This document shows, in pieces, positions 6,941-14,419 of a stretch of DNA of 34,056 nt. The stretch lies in the NCBI GenBank assembly GCA_016203135.1, contig JACQNI010000089.1, positions 1 to 34,056 of the forward strand. Direction: 5' to 3'. The notes under the pieces were generated by a model. The model had not been told where the DNA came from. It ran no database searches and saw only the letters and a list, made by a program, of their open reading frames with translations. The stretch comes from Candidatus Woesearchaeota archaeon (GTDB lineage Archaea > Nanobdellota > Nanobdellia > SCGC-AAA011-G17 > JACPNG01). Within the stretch, counting starts at the first letter, position 1. Each line of letters opens with the position of its first letter. The position numbers and the translations under genes are program-made.

Positions 6941-7855
6941 ATGAAGCATTTGATAAAATTACATAGGCATGGGCCAAAAAATAATAATCCAGAAGCGCAT
7001 CAAACAGGAGTAGAAGCTTTACTAGATCCTGAAAAAATACCAGAGATAAAAAAATACGCACTTAATCAACTAAATCGAGATGAATTAGCTGGATTAGCTT
7101 ACAATACAGATACCACTTCAATAGAAATTGAAACAACCCCAATTGATAGATCAAAAGCTACTGGTGAAATAGTATACAACACCCTTATTAATTATTACAC
7201 TGGTCTTGATGAGATTTATTGGCCCGCTTTAAAAATTACAAAAAATCCAAGGATTAATGAACTAATTGGATCAGCTGGAATAAACCCGAAAACTGGCGAA
7301 GCAGTAAACCTAGGGCCTAGAGCAATGTCAAATATTTGGGGAGAAGCAAAAAAACATGAAGATTACAAACACTTACAAGGAGAAAATAAACCCCTTTATG
7401 CTTGGTGTAGACAAGGATTTGATAACACTCAAGCTAACAACCAGAGTGATCCAGGAATATCATTGAGAGAGATTGCTTGTAGAATAGGAACATATGTTTA
7501 TAATAAATTTACACAAACAGAAGGAAATCAGAATGATAGAATTCTTACATTAGCCTTAGGTCATTCAGGGGATATTGAACCTTTCTTATATTTATGCTTA
7601 GAAATGCAAGCAGGTAGAGATGGTAAAGATCCTGAAGCGATGACAAAATGGTTTAAAGAAACTGGTGGAGCATTGGAACCTCTTAAAGGAATTGAAATAT
7701 TAAAAGAAAAGTTAGGGTTAGAATTACATTATCATAAAACACCTCACAACACATATCTAAGTCCTATTGGTCTTGAAATTTTCCAACAACAGGCCCAATG
7801 GTTCAAAGAATATGGAAAAAGCAAGGAAGTTCTAGAGCAAAAATTAAGATTATAA
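6941..7855 (+). CDS. Histidine phosphatase superfamily protein
   Basis: The frame opens at a TTG (6929), but the ATG at 6941, preceded by GGGG, is the natural start and gives 304 residues. The catalytic RHG is near the N-terminus (KLHRHGPK, His about residue 10), a second phosphate-pocket Arg is likely in TTPIDRSKATGE (Arg about 70), and the downstream catalytic His is in LALGHSGDIEP (about 208). These are the family hallmarks; members remove phosphate from sugars, nucleotides, proteins or phosphohistidine. The protein is longer than a minimal branch-1 phosphatase because of inserts between these motifs. The next gene starts 1 nt after its stop, so the two are an operon. Substrate unknown. 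Location inside the phosphoramidate gene run makes a phospho-N or sugar-phosphate substrate worth considering, but this is speculation. Confidence 0.75.
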   Translation: MKHLIKLHRHGPKNNNPEAHQTGVEALLDPEKIPEIKKYALNQLNRDELAGLAYNTDTTSIEIETTPIDRSKATGEIVYNTLINYYTGLDEIYWPALKITKNPRINELIGSAGINPKTGEAVNLGPRAMSNIWGEAKKHEDYKHLQGENKPLYAWCRQGFDNTQANNQSDPGISLREIACRIGTYVYNKFTQTEGNQNDRILTLALGHSGDIEPFLYLCLEMQAGRDGKDPEAMTKWFKETGGALEPLKGIEILKEKLGLELHYHKTPHNTYLSPIGLEIFQQQAQWFKEYGKSKEVLEQKLRL

Positions 7856-7856
7856 A

Positions 7857-8837
7857 ATGAAAAGTCATATTATCGGCATAGGTAAAGAGCCTAGATGCAT
7901 ATTAGTGGAAAAAGTTAAACATTATGCTAGAGATTTAATTGACGATGATGTTGGATCTAGAGAAAACTGGATTGATGTGATACAGAATCATACACATTAT
8001 TCTCCTAGACAAAACAAACCCAGTTTAAAAGACACACGCACAAATGCTTATGGTAGGCCATTTAAAATAAGGATCGATTCATTAGACGACCAGAAATATG
8101 TTGAATTTCAAACTTTACTAAGACAAGAAATTACTAACCATGCCTCTAGTAGATCAATAAATCTTGAAATAGATAATGAAATTGGATTAGATAAATCATT
8201 AGAAGGACTTATTTTTTATAATGCAGGTGAACCTGATTTAGTAGCCCAAGGGTTAGGAATTGGAGTCTCTATGGACAATAGAGCTTTAGATGAGACTAAT
8301 AAGAGTCTTAATGTCCTATTGGTGGATAAAGAAGCCCTATTTTTTTATCTTTATTTTATGGAAAAACTAGAAAAGAAATCTAATCTTAATTTTATGATAA
8401 ATAAAATCTTTGACAGTACTTATTATTCTGATAAGCCTCTTGATGTTTTTCTCGCTGATTATTTTGCAATTCCAAATTGGAATAAAAAATTTCACAAAGT
8501 TTTGTCTTCTATTACCAGTAAAGAAGTTAATAAAGTTAGATGGTTAGCTTCCAGAAAGGATCTTTTAGAAAGCTCTTCTAATGGCACTTCTCTCAAATTT
8601 CACTTTTCTCCTGATTTCAGAACTTATTCACCTTTGTGTAATGCTGAATTTTTATATTATGAAACCGATGGATCTGACTATTTAGAAATAAGATCAAATA
8701 TAAAGCGGATGAAAACCAATTTTGGTTCTATACATATTAATAAAACTGATTGTTATGCTACTCCAATAGGGATCTTTTTACAAGTCCATAATGATCTATT
8801 AAATTTCTCAGAGAGTAAGAAAATGATAAATGTTTAA
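7857..8837 (+). CDS. Unrecognised protein of 326 residues
   Basis: I do not recognise a family. The ATG follows the stop of the histidine phosphatase gene by 1 nt, so it is translated from the same transcript. The protein appears soluble: no signal peptide or membrane helix. Its composition is mixed, with charged helical and strand-like stretches and several His, Tyr and Asp residues (for example NHTHYSPRQNKP near 50 and NAGEPDLVAQGLGIGVSMDN near 125). The C-terminal third is rich in aromatic and Ser residues. Codon use and AT content look like the neighbours. It could be an accessory factor of the phosphatase or an enzyme of its own; nothing decides between these. Confidence 0.6.
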   Translation: MKSHIIGIGKEPRCILVEKVKHYARDLIDDDVGSRENWIDVIQNHTHYSPRQNKPSLKDTRTNAYGRPFKIRIDSLDDQKYVEFQTLLRQEITNHASSRSINLEIDNEIGLDKSLEGLIFYNAGEPDLVAQGLGIGVSMDNRALDETNKSLNVLLVDKEALFFYLYFMEKLEKKSNLNFMINKIFDSTYYSDKPLDVFLADYFAIPNWNKKFHKVLSSITSKEVNKVRWLASRKDLLESSSNGTSLKFHFSPDFRTYSPLCNAEFLYYETDGSDYLEIRSNIKRMKTNFGSIHINKTDCYATPIGIFLQVHNDLLNFSESKKMINV

Positions 8838-8840
8838 AGA
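8832..8840 (+). promoter_or_regulatory. TATA-like box overlapping the upstream stop codon
   Basis: GTTTAAAGA lies 23-31 nt before the ATG at 8863 and includes the stop codon of the preceding gene (8835-8837). No Shine-Dalgarno is seen before 8863, so a leaderless transcript from this box is likely. Confidence 0.5.
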
Positions 8841-8862
8841 TATTATTTATTCAATAATTTAA

Positions 8863-9825
8863 ATGACAAAATTACCTTTTTTATGGCAAGTAAAAAAGAA
8901 TGAAGCGGTTTCTTATCTACTTGGAACAGCTCACCTAAAAGAAAAAGATGAGTCAATAGAAGAATCAACAAAAGATTTAGCATCAAAAGTAAGAGTTATG
9001 TATGTAGAAACACCAGAAGACTTCCAATTACAGGAACGCCACATTACTCTTCCAGAAGGTCAGAGAATAGATGATTTTCTAACCCAAGATGAAATAGATA
9101 ATATGCATTCATTTTTCCAAGAACATTATCAAAGATTCCTTTTTCCAGAAGAGATAAAAGAAAAATTTGATGAAATGCACAGAAAAAAATTATGGTATAT
9201 AACTTCAGAAATTTCAAGCATCGCTTATTCTGATGAAGAAATTGAATATCTAGCCGCTTGCAAAAGATTAAAAGAACTTAAGCAAAGATTTTTTGGATCA
9301 ATTATATTACCACAAAGAGAAGAAATCTTAAATATAAGATCTGAAGCAATCGATTTAGTAAAAATAATTCAAAATTATGAAACCAAAACAGATAAATCTA
9401 TACCAACATTAGACAATTCTCTTAGATTTGCTATGAAATCATCTGGAATAAAAATAATTGGTTTAGACGAACCAGATGAATACTCAAAAATTTATGATAG
9501 TTTAAGTATTGAAGCTCAAAAACAAATATTATTTAAAGAGATTGAAGAGGTAAAATCTGGAAAATTTTTTAATAATGATCAAATTAGATCATATAAAAAA
9601 GGAGACTTAGAGGCACAACTAAAAAGTTTTGAAGCAAAAAATCCAGTAGATCAAGAATTTGTAGATAATGTTTGTCACGGAAGAACAGCATTATGGTATC
9701 CTAAGACTCAAGAAGATATAAAAATTGGAAGAACTCTTATTGCAGTTGGTACATCTCACTTCTTAACAGAACATGGTTATATTGCCATGCTAGAAAAAAA
9801 TGGATACGAAGTAAAAAAGTTATAA
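8863..9825 (+). CDS. TraB/GumN family protein
   Basis: The 320-residue protein starts with WQVKKNEAVSYLLGTAHL, containing the first GxxH motif, and ends with LIAVGTSHFLTEHGYIAMLEKNGYEVKKL-like sequence containing the second GxxH. These paired motifs at the two ends are typical of the TraB/GumN (PF01963) fold, which resembles metal-dependent hydrolases/proteases such as Tiki. A conserved-looking acidic residue pattern (YVETPED) follows the first motif. No membrane helix or signal peptide is visible, unlike the archaeal TraB proteins with C-terminal helices. Its own TATA box overlaps the previous stop codon. The biological role is unknown; GumN was named from a xanthan polysaccharide cluster, but that gene's role there is not essential or clear. 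Confidence 0.75.
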   Translation: MTKLPFLWQVKKNEAVSYLLGTAHLKEKDESIEESTKDLASKVRVMYVETPEDFQLQERHITLPEGQRIDDFLTQDEIDNMHSFFQEHYQRFLFPEEIKEKFDEMHRKKLWYITSEISSIAYSDEEIEYLAACKRLKELKQRFFGSIILPQREEILNIRSEAIDLVKIIQNYETKTDKSIPTLDNSLRFAMKSSGIKIIGLDEPDEYSKIYDSLSIEAQKQILFKEIEEVKSGKFFNNDQIRSYKKGDLEAQLKSFEAKNPVDQEFVDNVCHGRTALWYPKTQEDIKIGRTLIAVGTSHFLTEHGYIAMLEKNGYEVKKL

Positions 9826-9828
9826 ATT

Positions 9829-10515
9829 TTATTTCCAAAACAATTCCCTATTCAAAAAAGCTTTGATTAATTTTTCATTTTCTTTTTCATTTAGACTTTT
9901 TCTTTCTGGATGCCAGTTTATTCCAACAATAGGCAAGCCACTATGATAAAATCCCTCTATTACTCCATCTTTAGCCCTTGCAAATATTTTTAACTTAGGA
10001 GATAAATTTTTTTTATCGCTTCCATAATTATGATAAGAATTCACTTCCATTTTGCTTCCAAATAATTTTTTTGCTTTTTCATCAACGATTTCAACTTCAT
10101 GAACAGAAGCAACATGATTTACTTTATCCCCAATAACTTCTTTTATATTAATCAATTTTCCTCCGAAATAAACATTGATAAATTGAGATCCTCTACAATT
10201 TCCTAAAACAGGCAGCTTTCTCTTGACAGCAATGTCCATTAATTTTCTTTCAGTATTATCCCTTTCATTAGTAATGCTCATTCCATTTTTAATTTTTTCT
10301 CCATAAAGCTCAGGATTCACATCATTCCCACCAGTCAAGATAATCCCTTCAATAGGAAGTTTCTTAAAGTAAATATCCAAGTTTTTGCTTGAATTTGGAA
10401 CTACAAACAATTCTATTCCAAATTTCTCATAGTAACTTACATAATTATTTTCTAGATTGTCAATTAAATCCCCATGCTTGTTTTTGTCATTTCTTTGTGA
10501 AATAGCTATTAACAT
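9829..10515 (-). CDS. Class I glutamine amidotransferase-like hydrolase, probable gamma-glutamyl-CDP-amidate hydrolase (Cj1417-like)
   Basis: The 228-residue protein has the full peptidase C26/class I GATase catalytic set: nucleophile C107 in LPVLGNCRGSQFINV, with H202 and E204 in GINWHPE. LTGGNDVNPELYG (60-72) and NSYHN (159-163) are typical of the gamma-glutamyl hydrolase (PuuD-like) branch. In Campylobacter, Cj1417 of this branch cuts CDP-L-glutamine into glutamate and cytidine diphosphoramidate. The ATG follows the stop of the glutamine-kinase-like gene by a single nucleotide, so the two are co-transcribed and probably coupled, which strongly supports this role. The general alternative is a gamma-glutamyl-GABA/polyamine hydrolase, but no polyamine gene is present. 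Confidence 0.85.
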   Translation of the reverse strand: MLIAISQRNDKNKHGDLIDNLENNYVSYYEKFGIELFVVPNSSKNLDIYFKKLPIEGIILTGGNDVNPELYGEKIKNGMSITNERDNTERKLMDIAVKRKLPVLGNCRGSQFINVYFGGKLINIKEVIGDKVNHVASVHEVEIVDEKAKKLFGSKMEVNSYHNYGSDKKNLSPKLKIFARAKDGVIEGFYHSGLPIVGINWHPERKSLNEKENEKLIKAFLNRELFWK

Positions 10516-10516
10516 T

Positions 10517-13420
10517 TTACTCCCTCAATGGAACTATTTTTTTATTCTCGCAGTCTAATAAAATAGAAGAAGAATTTTTTAACCTTTCGAATGATTCACC
10601 GCATCCAATAGCTGCTGGAATCCCAAATTCAGCGCATCTAACAGCCATATGCGATGCAACCCCGCCGTATTTTGTCACTAATCCAGCTATATCCTTTGTA
10701 AAAATCCAGTCATAGCCAGGATCACCATTTTCAAGAATTACTATCTTGTTCCTTAAGTCTGGCAGATCTTCCTTTTCCATTTTGCTTAAGTCTACAATCT
10801 CGCTTTCTATTTTCTTATTAGTTATAAAATTAGGTTTCGCCATGTAATAAGGAACAACATCAAAATCCTTCTGGGAAAATACAACTGAAGGTAAGGAAAG
10901 CTTATTGTTCAATGTCCTTTCTTGCTTTCTTACTTCTATTAGGCTTTTCCAAAATTCCTTTGTCTCAAAGCTGCCATTCTTGGCAAAATCAATTAAGGTT
11001 TCAACATCCAAGTTAGCTAATTCCTCCCTAGTAAATCCCATAACCTTTCCAGCATCAGAAATTAATTCTAAAGCATGGCTTAAATTCTTGCTGAACTCAA
11101 ATTTTAATAACTCCCTGCCTTCTAAAGACTCTTGAATAAATTCAAACAATTTTTCAGAATTAAAATCTAGTCCATTTTCCTTTAAAGTCTTTGAAATATT
11201 TTCATGAATTTCTTTATCTATAACAAATTCTGATTTTTTATTCTCAGAATTTTTAACTATGTTTGCATTGTTAAAGATATTATTGTTTTTATCATATCTT
11301 AAGCTTGTTATATCATAAGTTCCAGGCCTTAAATGTCCATATCTCTCTAAAAATTCTTCCTGGGTTAATTTTCCATTAACAAGTTGGTTAAAATGAGCAT
11401 TTATTTCAGTCGCAACAGTATTTATGGAATTTAAAAAATTATCATAAAATTTTTCATCAATAATTTTTTCCTTGACCATGCTCTTAAGCAATATCTTTCC
11501 TATAAATGCAAGCCTTGCAACCCTGGAAAATTGCAAAGTTCCATTTTCCTTGCAATCATCTAAAAGAAATACAGCTTGTTTTACTAAATCTTTTGGGTCA
11601 TTTGAATTTTTCATGTTTTCTTTTGTTTTTTTTCTTGACTCTTCCATCTTGATTGCAGCATTCATATCTTCATCAATGTCTTTGTCAGAATTATTTACAA
11701 GCTTGTTTGTCAATTCAATCAAAGATCTCTTGAAAACTTCTACTTCTTCTTTAGTAAAACCAGCTTCAATTAATTCCTTGCTTCTTTTGTCAAAAGTCAA
11801 GTCATAGCAGGTATAAACAATATCAAATTCTACCTTATCTTGTAATTCTGGATTTTTTTTCAATTTGTTCATGTAAAAATGAACAAGTTTTTCCCTTAGA
11901 CTTCTATTAATAGAATTTGGTATAAAAGAATTGAATGTATTCCTTACATCAACATATGGCTTGTTTCCAAATAATACTACCAATCTAGCAGGATTTACAT
12001 TATTATATCCTTGGGAAGATCTTGCTTTATGCCATATGTCATTTGTTATTATATAATCATATAAAGAATAAGACAAATGATTTGGATTATCTCCTATGAT
12101 TTCTGCAGGATTCCAGTCAGGCATGTCTCCAAAACAATTAAAGTCTCCAGAAATATGCTCCTTTTTCCTTGATAATTCAAAAAACTTTGTTTTTATGCTT
12201 TCTACCTTTTTTCTTATCTCATTATCAACTACTTCATCATCATGATGCTTTGCAGCAATTGGCCTCACTTGAAATATGACAATATCATTATCCTTTGTTA
12301 CAGCAAACTCAATATCTAAAGCTATTCCAGGAATCAAATCCTCTATTTCCTTGACAGCCTCAAATAATTTTGTAAAATTTCCTGGATAATCTTCAGGCTT
12401 GCAAAACCTTGAGATCTTTACAGTTTTATTTTCAAATCCAGAAGTAACTCTATTGGTTAAATTTGTTGTGTCATCATAATTTATTACATAATATGGGGCA
12501 TTATTTTCAATGGTTCTTGTAAAAATAACCCCGCTAAGTTTAATATTCTCTGTCTGGGATTGTATAAGTATTTGATTTAATGGATTTTCAAAATTACCAT
12601 CCTTGTAAGACTTAACAACCCTTTCTATTGCTTCTTCAGTCTTTTTTATGTCATTTGATTTAACATTTAATTCAGTATAAAATCTTCCTGCCATAGACGA
12701 TTGAAATGTATCTTCATTTAATGCAGAACTTCTGACAACAATATCTCCTGGAGAAAACTCCTCTTTAATCTTTGATAACAAATCTTGTTTATTTTCATCC
12801 CATTCAGAAGAAGTAAATACAAATGTTTTTTCTACTTTTGATTTTTTTAAAAAAGGAAACAAAGATCTTAAAGTATCAGCTTTAGTTGAAACAATTGTCT
12901 TTCTTGCCTTTTCCTTGTCATAGTATATAAAATCCTTAAGCCTGAAATAATTGGTAAATTCTTCAAAATGCCTGAACTTCCCCCTATACTCTTCAAGTAA
13001 TCTATTAATAATATTAACTTCAGAAATCCTTAATTCTGGTGTTGGTTGTTTTATCTCTCCATTTATTTCTTTTATATAATCCTCTCCAGGAATTTCTTTC
13101 CATCCAGAGCCATAAACCAATATAATTTTAGCATCCTTAAATCTTTCATGTATCTTCTTTAAATTTTCAGTAGGATCAACTTGATCTTGAACAATAGCTT
13201 CATCTACAAACCTTAGATTCTTAACTACCTCTAGTCTTTCATCAAGATTTGATATTGGTTTGTTTCTAGCATCCTTAGCAGCCTTATCACTTAAGACCCC
13301 GCAGATATGATAATCCCCCTGGGAATTAGCAAACTTTAGTAGCTTTAAGTGCCCATAATGAAAGATATCTCCGACTATTGGACTATATACAATTCTCTCT
13401 ATTTTTCTACCCTCTTCCAT
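10517..13420 (-). CDS. Probable L-glutamine kinase (Cj1418-like PEP-synthase homologue) fused to an N-terminal cytidylyltransferase domain
   Basis: This 967-residue protein has at least three parts. Residues about 8-145 are a glycerol-3-phosphate-cytidylyltransferase-like domain with HxGH as HYGH (21-24), although the C-terminal RTxGISTT signature is weak (LRISEVNIINR). Residues about 175-390 are a PPDK/PEP-synthase-type ATP-grasp domain: VVRSSALNED (228-237), SMAGRFYTELNV (242-253), LSGVIFTR (295-302) and LDIEFAV...QVRPI (368-388). A long middle region starts with DWNPAEIIG (435-443) and contains GNKPYVDVRNTFNSF (485-499), which I associate with Cj1418-type proteins. Residues about 885-967 are the swivelling phosphohistidine domain, with catalytic His H924 in KYGGVASHMAVR. 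There is no C-terminal PEP/pyruvate barrel, so it is not PEP synthase. Cj1418 uses ATP to phosphorylate the amide nitrogen of L-glutamine. The fused domain is an addition whose substrate is unknown. Confidence 0.85.
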   Translation of the reverse strand: MEEGRKIERIVYSPIVGDIFHYGHLKLLKFANSQGDYHICGVLSDKAAKDARNKPISNLDERLEVVKNLRFVDEAIVQDQVDPTENLKKIHERFKDAKIILVYGSGWKEIPGEDYIKEINGEIKQPTPELRISEVNIINRLLEEYRGKFRHFEEFTNYFRLKDFIYYDKEKARKTIVSTKADTLRSLFPFLKKSKVEKTFVFTSSEWDENKQDLLSKIKEEFSPGDIVVRSSALNEDTFQSSMAGRFYTELNVKSNDIKKTEEAIERVVKSYKDGNFENPLNQILIQSQTENIKLSGVIFTRTIENNAPYYVINYDDTTNLTNRVTSGFENKTVKISRFCKPEDYPGNFTKLFEAVKEIEDLIPGIALDIEFAVTKDNDIVIFQVRPIAAKHHDDEVVDNEIRKKVESIKTKFFELSRKKEHISGDFNCFGDMPDWNPAEIIGDNPNHLSYSLYDYIITNDIWHKARSSQGYNNVNPARLVVLFGNKPYVDVRNTFNSFIPNSINRSLREKLVHFYMNKLKKNPELQDKVEFDIVYTCYDLTFDKRSKELIEAGFTKEEVEVFKRSLIELTNKLVNNSDKDIDEDMNAAIKMEESRKKTKENMKNSNDPKDLVKQAVFLLDDCKENGTLQFSRVARLAFIGKILLKSMVKEKIIDEKFYDNFLNSINTVATEINAHFNQLVNGKLTQEEFLERYGHLRPGTYDITSLRYDKNNNIFNNANIVKNSENKKSEFVIDKEIHENISKTLKENGLDFNSEKLFEFIQESLEGRELLKFEFSKNLSHALELISDAGKVMGFTREELANLDVETLIDFAKNGSFETKEFWKSLIEVRKQERTLNNKLSLPSVVFSQKDFDVVPYYMAKPNFITNKKIESEIVDLSKMEKEDLPDLRNKIVILENGDPGYDWIFTKDIAGLVTKYGGVASHMAVRCAEFGIPAAIGCGESFERLKNSSSILLDCENKKIVPLRE

Positions 13421-13434
13421 GTTATCAGCATTTC

Positions 13435-13447
13435 AATTAAATTTATT
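13435..13447. promoter_or_regulatory. AT-rich TATA-like element between divergent genes
   Basis: AATTAAATTTATT lies between the glutamine-kinase-like gene (start 13420) and the membrane protein gene (start 13469). It is about 22 nt from the right ATG and 15 nt from the left one. It fits a TATA for the rightward gene better than for the leftward one, and may serve both. Confidence 0.4.
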
Positions 13448-13468
13448 AAGCTTGCCATAAATCTTTTG

Positions 13469-14419
13469 ATGAAAAGCTATTTAAACCAAATTCAGGCTAA
13501 AACCAAGATGAAAAAGATTTACTGGAATTTCTTGAAATCAATCCTAGGAATTATGCTTTTAGTCATTTTATTCAATAAACTTGGCTTTTCAAATGTCTAT
13601 AAAATATTAATAGACACAAGCATAACTCATATCTTTCTTGCAGTTTTAATTTCTATCTCTTCAATCCTGCTTGGGGCATTTAATCTAAAAATTCTTCTTC
13701 ATTTCATTAAGGCTAAAATAAGTTTCTCAGATCTTTTAAAAGTCTATTCTTTAAGCTGGTCAATCGGATTATTTCTTCCTGGAAGAATAGGAGACTTTTC
13801 CATAATCCCCCTTCTGGGAAAAAAGGGCTTAGATTTCGGAAAAGGGGCTGCAATCTCATTCCTTGATAAATTAATAACTTTTATTGTATTATCAATATTG
13901 ACAATTTTTGCTGTTTTTATCTATCTCCCTATTGAACAGGCATGGATAATATTAATTGTAATAGTCTCTATAATAATTTTAACAGGTTTATTCTTAATTT
14001 TGGATAAAGGCAGACAATTTATAAGAAGCTTATTTCCCAAGAATTTAATTGAAAAATTTTCAGGATTTTCCTATATTTTGTTTGATTTTCTTAAATATGG
14101 AAAAACATACATATTCTTGAATTTTTTAATAACAATTCTTAAGCAAGTTATTTTAGCATTGATAATCTATGCCTTCCTTGCAAGTTTTAACATCTATTTG
14201 TCATTTATCGAGATATTATTAATAATTTCGGCAATAACAATAATTACCTTGATCCCAATTTCAGTTTCTGGCTTGGGCATAAAAGAATCAGCTGCAGTAT
14301 TTTTGTTTGGCTTAGCAGGATTAGATAAAATAATAGTTGCGGCAATATTTACATTATTACTTATAGCAAGATATGTTATAGGAGCACTATTAATCTATTT
14401 CATTAAGCTAGAAAATTAA
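13469..14419 (+). CDS. UPF0104/AglD-like polytopic membrane protein (LPG synthase TM family)
   Basis: The frame is open from 13349 but that part overlaps the divergent kinase gene and its promoter. The ATG at 13469, about 22 nt after a TATA-like element, is preferred (317 residues). The protein has about eight hydrophobic helices, and the pattern SIGLFLPGRIGDFSIIPLL in the middle with VSGLGIKESAAVFLFGLAG near the end is typical of the lysylphosphatidylglycerol synthase TM / YbhN / UPF0104 family. Members without the cytosolic aminoacyltransferase domain, as here, often sit in archaeal glycosylation clusters (AglD C-terminal-like) and are thought to act as lipid or lipid-linked sugar flippases. 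The stop shares TTAA with the convergent radical SAM gene. Confidence 0.8.
   Translation: MKSYLNQIQAKTKMKKIYWNFLKSILGIMLLVILFNKLGFSNVYKILIDTSITHIFLAVLISISSILLGAFNLKILLHFIKAKISFSDLLKVYSLSWSIGLFLPGRIGDFSIIPLLGKKGLDFGKGAAISFLDKLITFIVLSILTIFAVFIYLPIEQAWIILIVIVSIIILTGLFLILDKGRQFIRSLFPKNLIEKFSGFSYILFDFLKYGKTYIFLNFLITILKQVILALIIYAFLASFNIYLSFIEILLIISAITIITLIPISVSGLGIKESAAVFLFGLAGLDKIIVAAIFTLLLIARYVIGALLIYFIKLEN

Noticed and set aside
9829-10515. Gamma-glutamyl-GABA hydrolase (PuuD) for polyamine use
   Set aside because: The fold is the same, but no polyamine gene is present and the gene is coupled to the glutamine-kinase-like gene, so the phosphoramidate role is favoured.
10517-13420. PEP synthase or pyruvate phosphate dikinase
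   Set aside because: The ATP-grasp and phosphohistidine domains match, but the order ends after the phosphohistidine domain and there is no C-terminal PEP/pyruvate barrel. The middle region resembles glutamine-kinase-type proteins instead.
13349-13468. Longer N-terminus for the UPF0104-like protein
   Set aside because: The extension overlaps the divergent kinase gene and its promoter and is not typical of the family.
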